Position numbers and translations under genes: made by a program. Positions 12,622-22,717 of a stretch of 64,000 nt of DNA are shown piece by piece. Source of the DNA: Ophiosphaerella korrae (lineage: Eukaryota; Ascomycota; Dothideomycetes; Pleosporales; Phaeosphaeriaceae); NCBI GenBank assembly GCA_028456385.1, contig JALNQF010000013.1, positions 1 to 64,000 of the forward strand, read 5' to 3'. How positions within the stretch are numbered: the first letter of the stretch is position 1; each line of letters opens with the position of its first letter. The notes under the pieces are model-generated. The model was not told the origin of the DNA and did not search any database. It saw only the letters and a program-made list of their open reading frames with translations.

Positions 12622-14099
12622 GGGTCGCCACCCACGCGGCGGACAAAATAATCCCGACACCAAAACGCTCGCACCCACAACACCAAGATCCAAATGTCAA
12701 CACCAACTTTAACGCCGTTTTCTACTACAACTATATAATATTTTTCAGTTTTTTTTGTGCGCATCTCCTTCAGCATGTCTAATAAAGGTATCCCTAATAC
12801 GGAGACACCTAGAAAAGCTAGGATTAAGGGCGCAGCGCAGTTCAATAACGCTATGGGCATTAAGTAGTTTAAAACCAATCTCTTCAAGTTTTACGGCGTA
12901 TCAAGGCAGCTAGGCTATGAGATACTTAATCAGCCAGGCGAAGCCGACGATAGAAGACGTGAATACAACCTAGAGAAGCCTAAGACGCGCGGGCGTCCAC
13001 CCTTGCTATCGCCAAAATAGATCAAGCAAGCTAATTACTTCCTCTAAGATGTTGGCTAGGATGCCCGCGTACTTACTTGGGACCAGCTTACTATTAAGCT
13101 CGACTTTAACGTCTCTAGGAGGACCTTGAAGCGTGCCTTAGGCTCTCTCGATTACCATAAATGTATAGCTTGCTCGAAGGGCTAGGTATCTACTACCTCC
13201 GCAAAGCGCTACGTTGAGTTCTGCGAAACTATACTAGTACTCAAGCTGGAGCTAGCGGACTGGCGAGACGTACGCTTCTCTAACGAAGTACACTAGCGCG
13301 TAGGACCTCAAGGCAAGATGAGGATTATTAGGAAGCCTAGAGAGAGGTACTGCGGAGACTGTATACAAGAGCAACTCAATCGCAACGACGAGAAGGACTT
13401 TAAGGCTGCGCACAGCTAGGCTGCCGTTGGATACAACTTCAAATTAGATCTTAGCTTCTACAAAGTCTCTAGCAATTAGAACAGCAAGCTTATACTTATA
13501 GCGTATTAGGATTAGATTCTAGAGCTACTTGTTCTACCTTAGCTTAAGCGCGGAGACACCTTCATTCTAGAAGAAGATAACGACTCTGGGCACAGCGGAG
13601 GCTCCAATAATAATATTGTTACTCACTAGAAGGAAAAGAATAGACTAGATTCATACTTTAACTATCCATCGTCGCCAGATCTAGCTCCTATTAAGAACTA
13701 TTGGTAGCCGCCGAAGCAGTACCTTAAAAAATATCCACATTGGGATAAGTTTAAGACCCGTGAGCTAGCTCACGAGGGCTAGCAGAAGGTCAGTCAAGAT
13801 TTTATTAATAAGCGTGTGGATTCTATACTAAATAGACTACAAAATTGCATTAATATAGATAGTAGGATAACTAGATATTAAGTACGGCGCTAGGAGCTCT
13901 TACGGCTCACTTTACGGCTCAACACCACGTTTTTAGATCGCGATAGCGATCTAATACAATTCTATAGCTTCAAAAGTAATATATAATCCATTTTAACATC
14001 AACAGCCAACGTTGTCGCGCTCCCTATACAAAATTTAGTGAGGGTTGAGACCGCCAAGCGTTTTGGTGTCGGGATTATTTTATCCGCCGCGTGCCACCC
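12622..14099 (+). mobile_element. Tc1/mariner-type transposon, TIRs with TA duplication
   Basis: The ends are inverted repeats of about 50 bp. The left begins GGGTCGCCACCCACGCGGCGG and runs through ATAATCCCGACACCAAAACG. The right end is the reverse complement, with TGTCGGGATTATTTTATCCG and GCGTGCCACCC at the edge. TA dinucleotides at 12620-12621 and 14100-14101 flank the 1478-bp element. It carries one plus-strand transposase gene inactivated by many TAG codons. Confidence 0.85.
12775..13881 (+). pseudogene. Tc1/mariner-like transposase, RIP-inactivated
   Basis: Reading straight through from ATG (MSNKGIPNTETPRKARIKGA) gives 368 codons interrupted by more than ten TAG stops, many where Gln or Trp is expected. 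Visible landmarks are an N-terminal helix-turn-helix region with KTRGRPPLLSPK, then VRFSNEVH (first catalytic position, where Asp may have become Asn by G-to-A change), LEEDNDSGHSGGSNN (second Asp), and SSPDLAPIKNYW (third site; the usual PIE Glu is now Lys, also a G-to-A change). The two altered residues and the stops together make it inactive. It lies wholly inside the TIR-bounded element. Confidence 0.75.
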
Positions 14100-14101
14100 T
14101 A

Positions 14102-14163
14102 GTTGGTACCTCTAACCGGAACGATTACTAGTCCTGGCTAGTGCGAAACAGCCACATAATCAT
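14102..14163. other. Spacer between two DNA transposons
   Basis: 62 bases of unique sequence separate the two elements; nothing recognised. Confidence 0.4.
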
Positions 14164-15794
14164 CACGGCACCAGGTGGGGCACCAGGTGGGGCAATAATT
14201 CGTGCTGCTTGCGTAAGCAGCCAACACCAAATGAGCCACGTTCACTGCACCCATACAAAACCTCATATAAAGCTTGAATAGTGATCATTTTGAGCTGGGT
14301 TTTGGTTATATAGTAGTGAAGCTATTGATTTATATATAGAGAGCTATATAGAGCGTTTTTTGGTGTTGCAGCTCTGAACTTCACCACTTTTCGGATCGGA
14401 TTTTCTCACCGCGGGAGCGCACCAGTTCAGAACAACGCCATGGCATCTCTGATATGCGAGACCGTATTTCCTCTATAGTTATAGTGTCCCAAACGTCTCT
14501 GAGTATCTGTTTGGTCCCATCCCAGTATATATCGCCGTCTTGGAGTCGCTTTTTGACGCGCTGTTTGAGTATGAGCCAAACCCCTTCAATAGGATTGAGA
14601 TCTGGACTCTGTGGTGGATGCCATATAGTAGAGATCCAGTTATCTCTCCGGAGGTCCTCTACAATATTATCAGAGCTGCGCTTACCGTGAGATGGATCAC
14701 CATCTTCCTGCAAGCGCCACTCTGTCTGTACGGAGCTATAGATGCGGCTAAATTGTACTATTTTGATATATTCTGGGAGTAGTGAGTTGGTGTAGTACTT
14801 TTGAGTCATATGGTGACCTCCTGGGCTACCTTCTATTGGCGGCGGTAGCGTTGCCTCCCACTCTTTAACTCGCTTATGATGCTGAGAGCTACTCTCATAC
14901 TTTGATTTCCGAGGTTTAGGAGGTGGTTTTGGCACCGGGAGCATATCAATATCATCGTTATAGAACCCTAGTACGCTCTTGTAGTACCAGTTGACTGAGG
15001 CGTAGATGTGGAGAGTCCGTTTATCTCGTTTTGGGCGTGCGCGCAATCGTAAGTTGCTAGGTTTAAGTCGCTCACCAGTGCGCCGGAGTATCCGTGGGCG
15101 TTGAAAATCTTGAGTTGGGTTATAGTGAGCTTCATCTGTAAAGTGGATACCATCCCAGAATCCATATAGTGGCTTTTCTCCATGATCTCTACCATATTGA
15201 GCACGCTCTGCTCGATTTTTAATACTCAACTCATCAGTATATGCTGCTACAAAGAGATGGGAGTCTAGTCTTTTAGATAGGTTATACCGGAGGGATCTCT
15301 CGGCAAGCGGTAGATTATTTTCCTGGGTTTGTATAGTATATGGCTTATCGCGGACTGGATTTGTATCATCTTTAAGGAGTGCCTCTAGCTTCTCGATATT
15401 GACTTTGAACGGGCGACCAAGTTTATGACCATCTGCAGCAGCTTTCCGCTTCCTTATACGTCTCTCATAACCAAAACGAGCCCTCTCCTTGCGCCATCTA
15501 GTCCCTGTAGTAGGATGTATGCCATGGGCAGCTGCAATATCCTTTAACTGCTCATCATCTCTCATATGATCTACATGCCAGAAATAGTGCGCACGCTCCT
15601 CTGTATCAGGAACTGTTATACGTGTATCTTGTTCAGGAGTCTTTGGCGATGGCATAGATTCAAAAATATCTAAAAAAGGTTATGTTTTGAGTAAGATAGT
15701 ATTATATTGAAGTATAGAGGTGAATGTTCTGATGGTGTGGACGCACGGGCTGCTTACGCAAGCAGCACGAATTATTGCCCCACCTGGTGCCGTG
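14164..15794 (-). mobile_element. Tc1/mariner-superfamily transposon with intact transposase
   Basis: The ends share an inverted repeat of about 45 bp. On the left it reads CACGGCACCAGGTGGGG, then CAATAATTCGTGCTGCTTGC; the right end (about 15748-15794) is the reverse complement. The left end has an extra tandem copy of a 12-bp unit, CACCAGGTGGGG (14169-14192). Each TIR contains a 7-bp hairpin (GCTGCTT...AAGCAGC, 4-base loop). I could not find a TA duplication at these edges, so the exact ends may be off by a few bases. A GT microsatellite abuts the right end. This is the least mutated element in the window. Confidence 0.75.
14381..15655 (-). CDS. Transposase, Tc1/mariner superfamily, DD38E type
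   Basis: A single uninterrupted ORF of 424 residues that starts at ATG and uses most of the element. Residues 1-80 carry a helix-turn-helix-like DNA-binding part (KDIAAAHGIHPTTGTRWRKE) followed by a basic stretch (RRIRKRKAAADGHKLGRPFK). The DDE domain is complete: HFTDEAHY gives Asp174, LQEDGDPSHGKRS gives Asp318, and SPDLNPIEGVW gives Glu357, with 38 residues between the last two. The classical Tc1 spacing is 34. The enzyme would bind the TIRs and cut and paste the element in the nucleus. No stop, frameshift or RIP damage is visible, so it may be active or recently arrived. Codon use is AT-leaning compared with the host genes. Confidence 0.85.
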   Translation of the reverse strand: MPSPKTPEQDTRITVPDTEERAHYFWHVDHMRDDEQLKDIAAAHGIHPTTGTRWRKERARFGYERRIRKRKAAADGHKLGRPFKVNIEKLEALLKDDTNPVRDKPYTIQTQENNLPLAERSLRYNLSKRLDSHLFVAAYTDELSIKNRAERAQYGRDHGEKPLYGFWDGIHFTDEAHYNPTQDFQRPRILRRTGERLKPSNLRLRARPKRDKRTLHIYASVNWYYKSVLGFYNDDIDMLPVPKPPPKPRKSKYESSSQHHKRVKEWEATLPPPIEGSPGGHHMTQKYYTNSLLPEYIKIVQFSRIYSSVQTEWRLQEDGDPSHGKRSSDNIVEDLRRDNWISTIWHPPQSPDLNPIEGVWLILKQRVKKRLQDGDIYWDGTKQILRDVWDTITIEEIRSRISEMPWRCSELVRSRGEKIRSEKW

Positions 15795-15798
15795 ACCG

Positions 15799-15815
15799 TG
15801 TGTGTGTGTGTGTGT
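15799..15815. repeat. GT/TG microsatellite
   Basis: A run of alternating TG immediately outside the right end of the Tc1 element. Confidence 0.8.
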
Positions 15816-16130
15816 CTTCTATTATGGCCATGCACCCGGAGGGTATGGGCCGTTACTACGTGCTAGCTATACACCTTACTGCCTTGCATTCTCTCCATTT
15901 CAGAAGCCAACCGTGAGACCTGCTCATCCAATTCCTAACACCATGCTTAACCAAGGAAATAGATAAAAAGGAGAGTGATACAGATACCGTAGTGTAATGA
16001 ATGTGGAGAAGCGAGCCCAGCATATGTTCTCAGGGCCTCGTATCCGCAGGGCACTTCCAGCGTCGTGCGCTTCTTAACCGCCGGCGCACTGACTGAGGCT
16101 CGTTTTTAGGGAGGCTCGCCATGTGTTTTA
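15816..16130. other. Probable LINE 3' untranslated region plus spacer
   Basis: No ORF of note. On the minus strand this follows the LINE stop codon. There is no clear poly(A)-like tail, so the LINE 3' end is not placed. Confidence 0.35.
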
Positions 16131-17395
16131 CTAGGAGGTTGGTGACGGTATCCGGAGCAGCCTTCGCTCATCTGCGTCTTCTTCTGCGCTTGTTGTGTCT
16201 TGTTCGCCTGCTAGCAGTCGTCCGGTCTCTCTTGCGTATTGGATCGTCGCTCTGACCGCGTCCATGTTGGGTTTCCACTTCTTCATCGGCCCGTCAATAG
16301 GCATACCTCCTTCCTGTCTGCTCGAATAGCCTCCCAGCGCATATGACAAGTCTCCAAACCTCTCGCCGTGCTCCTGTCTTAGCTTTACCCTCTGTTGCCT
16401 CCATCTGATGCAGGTGAAGAGGAAGTGTGGTATTGATTCTGTCTGCCCACAGTCGCACTCTGCTGTCTCTGACGCTTGGATTTTGTGCAAATATTCCTTG
16501 AGAAACGTCTTGCCCGTCCGTAATTGCGTGAGGATTGCTGCCTCTGCGCTACTTAGCTGCTGGTACATCCCCGCCGATTTGCCCGTATGCAGCGCTGCAT
16601 CAATCTTCTTCGTGAACTTGCCCGTGTCTGCTCTTACTGGAGGAGCTGGTCCTGCCATAGTGCCGGACTTAACCAGCGCCAGACGTATCATATACCACGG
16701 GATTCCCCCCCGCTGCGGTGGCTGTTCGCTCTCTGGTCTCGTTGCTGCTTTAGCTAGCTTGTGAGCCTTCTCGTTTCCTTCGATCCCTGAGTGCCCTGGA
16801 ATCCAGTGTAGTGTGACATCATTCATCCGTAGCTTTTTTATAATCTCTGCGACTACTTCCTGACACGCACCGGCCCTCCAGCTCCTTACTGAGAGGAGTG
16901 CCGACTGCGCGTCTGAGAAGATCCGTACGCTGGATGCATGCACAGAGTGCCCATCAGCGTCGAGGGCCGTACACGACGGGTCCCACGGCCAGTTGGCCGC
17001 TTCGCTGATGGCTAGGAGCTCCGTGAGGTGCGCGTCTGCTTGATCAGCACTGGCCACCGTCTTCGAGATGCGCGCCTTGCATGGCAGCACGTAGATGCCA
17101 ATTCCTGCCCTGCCGTTGCGCACTGATGCATCCACGTAGATGTCGGCCTGCCCTGGCCTGCGCTCTTCCACTATCGCTTTAGCCTGCTCTTCATCTTCGC
17201 ACACCACCACCTCAGGCCGGGACACCCACGGTGGGCAGGCGTACGGTTTGACCTCCAACACCTCGTCCACCTGCACCTCCGCGCACATCTCCGCGATCCG
17301 CTGGAGCGGCGACCGGTGCCGTCTGCACAGTCTTTGTCGTTTGATCATCCAGTGCGGATGGGACTGGCCCAGCTTGTGGATAGACACACGACCTT
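16131..17395 (-). mobile_element. 5'-truncated non-LTR retrotransposon (LINE), RNase H-containing 3' end
   Basis: An open frame of about 418 residues with no ATG start holds the C-terminal part of a fungal LINE polyprotein. RNase H motifs appear in order: ADIYVDASVRNGRAGIGIYV (Asp), LTELLAISEAANW (Glu), VRIFSDAQSAL (Asp), LHWIPGHSGIEGNEKAHKLA. In the last, the usual Asp of GNExAD is His (CAC), a transversion not explained by RIP. A CDCG...HFLFTC zinc-binding motif follows, typical of the tail of these proteins. Endonuclease and reverse transcriptase are absent, as expected from 5' truncation. The break coincides with a dispersed repeat at 17396-17458. The fragment is not an autonomous element. 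Confidence 0.8.
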
Positions 17396-17458
17396 CACAA
17401 GGGTCTGTCTAGAGCGGGTCGACCGTCCTCCCTACTAGCGTGATCGAGGCGTTCGTCT
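17396..17458 (-). repeat. Dispersed ~65-bp repeat, copy A
   Basis: On the minus strand it reads GATCACGCTAGTAGGGAGGA then CGGTCGACCCGCTCTAGACA then GACCCTTGTG. It is nearly identical to the sequence at 21011-21072 and lies exactly at the LINE break. Confidence 0.7.
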
Positions 17459-17665
17459 GCCTCTGGCCAGACTCAAGTGGTAAATATTTAACACGTAATT
17501 CTGCACGTGGACATCCTGTCACTTGATCTGGAGTATGCTCGAAGCTTCGCTGTAGCAAATTCGCAAAGTATATATTCACGTTGATCCCCGGCCCTCTATG
17601 AAATATAGAGAATAATAAAATATAACGTTAGTACAGTAAGTAATCGTGAAATAAATGTTCTGGCC
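17459..17665. other. Spacer downstream of NACHT-WD40 pseudogene
   Basis: AT-rich, with a short A/T run around 17600-17640; no gene seen. Confidence 0.4.
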
Positions 17666-17999
17666 TTAGAATGTGTTAAGCTCGTTAAGCTCAACTTTGC
17701 ATATCCATACCCTTCCAGTTCTAACGCCAACACCAATCATCTTCTCTGATACCACTGAACATGATGGTCGATATTCTAAGGGTAGCCATATTAGATTCTT
17801 AGAATTGTATGTTATCCATACACCATCTGCGCTTAAGGCTAGGCCTTGATATTGAGGACTCTGAGGTTCCGAATGGGATAGAAGGGATCTCGAACCTGAT
17901 AGAGCGCTGATTTCAATAGTACCAATATCTGTTTGAAGATACGAGTCGGTGATGTCAAATAAGATGCGGAAGAGTGTCCGGCCAATGATGAGCGTCTGG

Positions 18000-18251
18000 A
18001 GGCACTCGCCACTGCTCGCATCCCAGATCTTGACCGTCTTGTCATCTGACGCCGACGCCAGCCGTGTGGAGTCGTGCGAGAAGGCCACTGACATGACTTC
18101 ACCGCTATGGCCCTCGAGCGTCGAGAGGCACTCGCCACTGCTCGCATCCCAGATCTTGACCGTCTCGTCAGATGACGTCGACGCCAGCCGTGTGGAGTCG
18201 TGCGAGAAGGCCACTGAACTGACTTCACCGCTATGGCCCTCGAGCGTTTGC
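18000..18251 (-). repeat. Two near-identical 126-bp WD40 repeats
   Basis: Each unit encodes 42 residues containing LEGHSGEV, VAFSHDSTRLAS and TVKIWDASSGECL. The units differ at only a few codons (SS/MS, TSSDE/ASDDK). High identity between units is typical of NLRs whose repeats evolve by exchange. Confidence 0.85.
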
Positions 18252-20047
18252 AGGCAGGCACTCCATTGATTCCCTACAGGCTTTATTGAGATCCACTTTG
18301 GTTCTTCTTTTTTAAAGTAGCTCCTTATAAGAGTGCGCTCTGGGCTAAATAGCAGTGCAGATACGTATACCTGAAGAGGGCTGTTCTGTATTGCCTGAAT
18401 GTGATACGTAATACATAGGCGCGCATCTTGAAGTAGTTTTATGAAGCTAGGTGCATCTGCTCTTCTCTAGGTTATATTAGCATGTATTATATAGAGCGTT
18501 GCTACTTTAGTAATTACCTGGGCTAAAGCGTTAAGTTTTGCTATGGCAAGCACGCCCTCTGACATGCCTCTACAGAGGCTCAGAGCTTCAAGCCAGTAAA
18601 GGTATTTCTTTCTTATGAAATTCTCGATAGCGTCTTTGTCCTGAGAGTTGATCCCGTGGTTTGCAGAGTTGGAATTCCAGTCACAAAGGTGGTCGACCCA
18701 GTGAACGCACGAGTATCGCATTGTCGCTAGCGGATCGTGGACCGGTACTTAAATCTTATTGACCGGAAACCCTGGAGCGATCAAGCTGTACATGTCACGT
18801 TTCAGTGCACTAGACATGAGCTTAAGCGACCGGGAGAACATGTCGTAGTGAATCCCGCGCTGAGATTGGAAGACTGTGTCTCGCATCTTGTCGCTCAAGT
18901 AGTCCTTGGCTGATTGGTGGATGAAGTAGACCTGATCATCCCTAACGGTGAGAAACGATCCACACATGGCCACGATCTTTCTGACGTTCCGCCCTTGCAC
19001 CGAAGTCTGGCCTGATAATCCGCACAAGCTACCCATCTCGGGTAGGTGAAGCGGACGGTATGCGACAGTGGCAGTGGAAAGCAGGAGCCGGCATATCTCC
19101 GAGTTTCTCTTCGTAAGCTGCTGGATCTGATCCACCATGCGATCGTACAGCTGGTGCAGGCCTGGAGGCGCTTCTTCCGCCACCTGCAAAGGGTCCCAGC
19201 TCTCGGGCCTCTCGAGCTCCTGGACCACGAGAGCGACCCAAAGAAATGTGCCGTTCGCCTTCTGGCGCAGGATATCTCGGACTTGATCTCTCAGGCTGTC
19301 ATCTTCGAGTGACTCAAGACAAGATAACTTAGCGTCGATATACACGTCAACGGAGTGAGACACTTGGTCGGCGTTTTGCTTTAGCTTTAAACTCAACCTC
19401 GCCTGAGCTACAACAGATCTTAGCTTTTGTTCGATGTGAACCTCATTCCGGCTTGACAAGAGCCATTTTATGCGGGTGGATAACGATGAGGTACAAATAA
19501 CTAAATCCAAGAGCTTCGGCAAATCTGTAACGCACTCATCAAGGGCGTCGATAACTAAGCACGTCATCTTCAGGTCCGGGTCTTGCACTATGTTTGTAAA
19601 GATGTCTGACAGGGCAACCCAAGCATTTGCGTCTTGGAAAAGGGATGAGCCTGCTTGATCGTACTTCTTCCGCAGGTGCGAGGCCAACGACCGCTGCTGG
19701 TCGACGATCAGATAGATTAAGCCGCGCAGTACAGCAGTGGCGCTGTTGATGCGCGAGTCGGTCCCTTGACAGAAGAAGAAAGACGGAAGGCTAGGAGTAG
19801 ACCTTTCCAGCTCGTTGATGATGCCGCAGAGAAGCATTGTTTTCCCTTTGCCAGGATCACCTTTGATCCATAGCAGTCTGCTCCGTGGGTCGTTCTGCCA
19901 TTGCCGGAAGTTGGGATGCTTGAGCACCCAGCGATACGACTCTTTTAGTAGCCCACCCTTAGTGTCCTCTATGCGCTTCTTGTCGTCGCGTGGGTCTGTA
20001 ATGCGTATGTCTTGAATACACCTGCGTTGTGTTTGGGTCTCGTCATA

Positions 20048-20134
20048 ATTGTGGAACGTGTTGTGAACTGGCCCGTTGATAATGCCCGCTTGGAAACCAG
20101 TGTTCGTGTTGCCAAAAGATATCGTGGATGCCAT
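20048..20134 (-). other. Sigma-like amyloid signalling motif at NLR N-terminus
   Basis: Residues 4-27 carry FGNTNTGFQAGIING and PVHNTFH. Short Asn/Gly-rich motifs of this form precede the NACHT of many fungal STAND proteins and are known (sigma/SesB-type) to template amyloid folding onto a partner effector. No ORF in the next 2 kb carries a matching motif, so the partner, if any, is elsewhere. Confidence 0.6.
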
Positions 20135-20563
20135 GATGCTGTGGCAGTAACAGAGTATGCGTCGCCAATCAGGCTAGACCCACTGGTGTCGAAATGTCGT
20201 AAAAGAAGTGTTGTTTCGCATGAAGCTAGATAGGCGCAAGCGGTAGGAATAGGTTGTTGGCTGGTTCAAACGAGGCAGCCTAACTAGAGAGACGAGCGCG
20301 GCAACTCGCTCGTTTGTTGGGAATGCTAGTCCTAGCCATCAAGGTTAGCAAGCATACGGGAAGATAGGATGCTGAGCTATGCCGAACATTTGCATCTGAA
20401 AGCAAGTCAACACAGGAGTGCTCTGAGTTAATTCTACTGTGGGTTGCTATATCCATTGTTTTGTGAAGAAGCTCAGGTCATGGGCGGGGTGTGACTGATT
20501 GCCAGCTCACAGGGTGGGGCAGTAAGGCTTGCATGCAGCGGCTGCAGCAGAAAGCGAATTTGC

Positions 20564-20635
20564 AAGCGAAGAACACGATGGTGACGCTAGCAGGGAGGAC
20601 GGCCGACCCGCTCTGGACATGACCTTGTCAGGAAG
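20564..20635 (+). repeat. Dispersed ~65-bp repeat, copy C
   Basis: Reads GACGCTAGCAGGGAGGACGG then CCGACCCGCTCTGGACATGA then CCTTGTCAGGAAGGTC on the plus strand, opposite in orientation to copy B 375 bp away. Confidence 0.7.
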
Positions 20636-21010
20636 GTCTTGAACTTTTTTATGTGGATGAATGACTGTGCGGCGTGCGTAGCACACGATATGGCCACTGC
20701 GGTAGGTGCCGAGAGTCTCCTCCAGCCACCATTCAGTTTAGGCCTCGCGTGGGTCCAAAACCGGGCCCTTGGAGCGGGTCCATTGCAGAACCCACTTTTT
20801 TGTACTAATTTAGTTCCCATTCTGGATCCCGCAGCGGGCCCAAAATACCCCAGTTTTGGATCTGTGCGAGACCTAACCTGGTCATGGCTGGAGGCCGTGT
20901 TCAGGATCTCTTGGCGCCACTACACTTGCCCATATCATCTGTTAGCGCTGGCATCACGCACAATATGATTTCTTTCTTCATCCCAACCTAGAAAAATTTA
21001 TCGCCTCTCG

Positions 21011-21072
21011 CACAAGGGTCTGTCCAGAGCGGGTCGACCGTCCTCCCTGCTAGCGTGATCAAGGTGTTCGTC
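21011..21072 (-). repeat. Dispersed ~65-bp repeat, copy B
   Basis: Almost identical to copy A (differences at a handful of C/T or A/G positions). Together with copy C it forms an inverted pair spanning about 20583-21059, as a small non-autonomous transposon would, although no target duplication was found. Confidence 0.7.
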
Positions 21073-22361
21073 CACTTCTCAAGATGTACGGTAAGCATAT
21101 TTAGTCTGGTCGCTTGCAAACTTGCCTTCTGCTAAAGCCTGCAACTGCGGCTCAGCCTTATCGCGCCAAACTGGGTTACACAATCAGCCACACTCTGCCC
21201 CCAGCTGAGGTTGTGCCAACTCATCACAAAACCAAGGATGACAAGGCACGTAGCAACCCAAATATGCATGTATATTCGTAATCAGCAATGAGTGGCTTGT
21301 TGCTCCACCTCCAGAAATGCGCATTATCTGACGGTTAATGTGAGGAAGGGTCACTGACGGGTATTTAATGGAGCCAGGAGGGCCAAGAGATGATACGTAA
21401 AAGGCGGACATCATCTCCCGTGATTCTAGACTAAATCTTTTATTTATGTATGCCTAATCCCTTCTCTTAATTCTGGAACGAGACTTTGAAAATCTAGTTA
21501 CTCGGAAGGTGCTGCTGAAATGCTAGTTTGTCTAGTGGATCGTATTGCGCCCCATCACGACATGTGATGGCGCATGCCAAACTGTCTTAATCAATCAAGC
21601 CCATCGCAGAGGCGTAAGGGAGTGCTTCTGAATGCTAAAGCGCTAGGAGGCGAGGCTGTCGAGCATTCGAGCCGCCCGAGGCTATCCTAGATCTAGCTAT
21701 TAGCAGGGAGGTTAGGGAGGACAAAAAGGGAACTCCTTCAGCCTTCTTAGGATCGTTTCAGAAACCGCTTCCAACCATTCAAAAATTGAATAATTCGCAA
21801 CCTTCAACAGAACAGTTGGCTGGTCGGCAGTCACGGATGATACTATATATCAAGACAATGTAATTGTTAGAGAAGTGTATAAATTCGCCTATTCAGAATA
21901 GCAAGAAGGTGGTCTTTTTTCTGTTACAACTGTAGGTGGTATGTACTATATAGAGTCTGCTAAGTGCGCCAGCAAACGTCTGCAGCTCATGTCAGTAACT
22001 CGGATGAAAGGTTTACGGCATGTCCATAGATTTTTAACCGCAGCCAGATGCTCACACCCGCATATATACCCGTGGTCATCCGCGACATCAGTCGGGCAAA
22101 GACACAGCAATACTATATGCGCGCCCACGGCTCTTGTTCTTTACCTCCATGCCACATAATATCGGAGGTGACAGCAGTTGTGCAATCCGTTCCGCTCGAA
22201 GGCTCGCATTCTACTAAACTTTTTACTCAAAGAGAAAGGCAAACTTCATCGTCATCAGTATAATACGATTTCTTCCTAACGATCCTTTGTAAATCAAACC
22301 CGGTAATTCTTCAATCTGATATACACTCGCTAATACACTCCTGCGATGGTTGCGGCCGTCT

Positions 22362-22717
22362 CTAACGTGCTAAACGGGTTTTGGACTGCGACTTGATCAC
22401 TGGTGGGGGGTACATCCTGTCCTAGACAAGGCATCAGAGATCAGCGGGCAGGGAGACTAGAATAGAGAGGGACTCACAAGCGCTTCTTGGGCCGGTGGTG
22501 ACCAAGGACACCCCCTTTCGTCTGTGGACACGAATCCACTGATACGCCCGTTTCGACATGCTAGGAAGTAGATGTCGACGTCATACTCTGCACACAGTTT
22601 TGATAGCTTTTTGTGAAGCGTCTTTGAGAGTCTTAGGTAATTGTTGTTGGCGGCTCGCCTTTCCTTCGAAATTGCCAGTAGCTGGGAAGACATAGTCGTC
22701 ACAACGAGAGCAGACAA
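22362..22717 (-). CDS. Small MADS-box-like (SRF-type) protein, two exons
   Basis: Exon 1 (22717-22478) encodes a segment resembling the fungal MADS-box fold: LRLSKTLHKKLSKLCAEYDV followed by DIYFLACRNGRISGFVSTDE, a basic helix then two strands, ending in WSPPAQEAL. A GTGAGT donor at 22477 and a TAG acceptor at 22422 bound a plausible 56-nt intron with a CTGAT branch site. Exon 2 adds about 20 residues (DRMYPPPVIKSQSKTRLAR) before a stop at 22362-22364. Translation may start at the second Met (22693). If real, it would be a DNA-binding regulator or a fragment of one. The family assignment rests on pattern only and the intron is inferred. No partner domain is visible. Confidence 0.45.

Larger units (their letters stand above)
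17666..20134 (-). pseudogene. NACHT-WD40 NLR with N-terminal amyloid-like motif, two premature stops
   Basis: One frame runs for 822 codons, interrupted by TAA at 18749-18751 (codon 462) and TAG at 18467-18469 (codon 556). Both sit where Gln fits the family, so CAA/CAG have probably become TAA/TAG. Residues 1-29 resemble the sigma-type amyloid signalling motif. NACHT follows, with Walker A GDPGKGKT (92-99) and Walker B TCLVIDALDEC (191-201), and a FIHQSAKDYLSD end. After the first stop the frame still reads RYSCVHWVDHLCDW and SALLFSPERTLIRSYFKKEEP, both family hallmarks. Then come two nearly identical 42-residue WD40 repeats and a conserved C-terminal segment (WLPLEYRPSCSVVS). Relatives usually have about ten WD repeats, so the array has contracted. 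As written it would give only a 461-residue NACHT fragment. Confidence 0.85.
20135..22361. other. Gene-poor interval with dispersed repeats
   Basis: Short frames overlap here on both strands and none has recognisable content. The interval contains repeat copies C (20564-20635) and B (21011-21072) in inverted orientation. Around 20740-20870 there is a local cluster of similar words such as GGGTCC, CGGGCCC and GCGGGTCC. Nothing else recognised. Confidence 0.5.

Noticed and set aside
18467..18721. Separate 84-codon gene between NACHT and WD40 parts
   Set aside because: Same frame as both neighbours and matches the NACHT-WD40 linker; it is a piece of one pseudogene.
20639..20968. 109-codon plus-strand ORF between repeat copies C and B
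   Set aside because: Lies within a possible non-autonomous repeat, competes with an antisense frame and has no recognisable domain.
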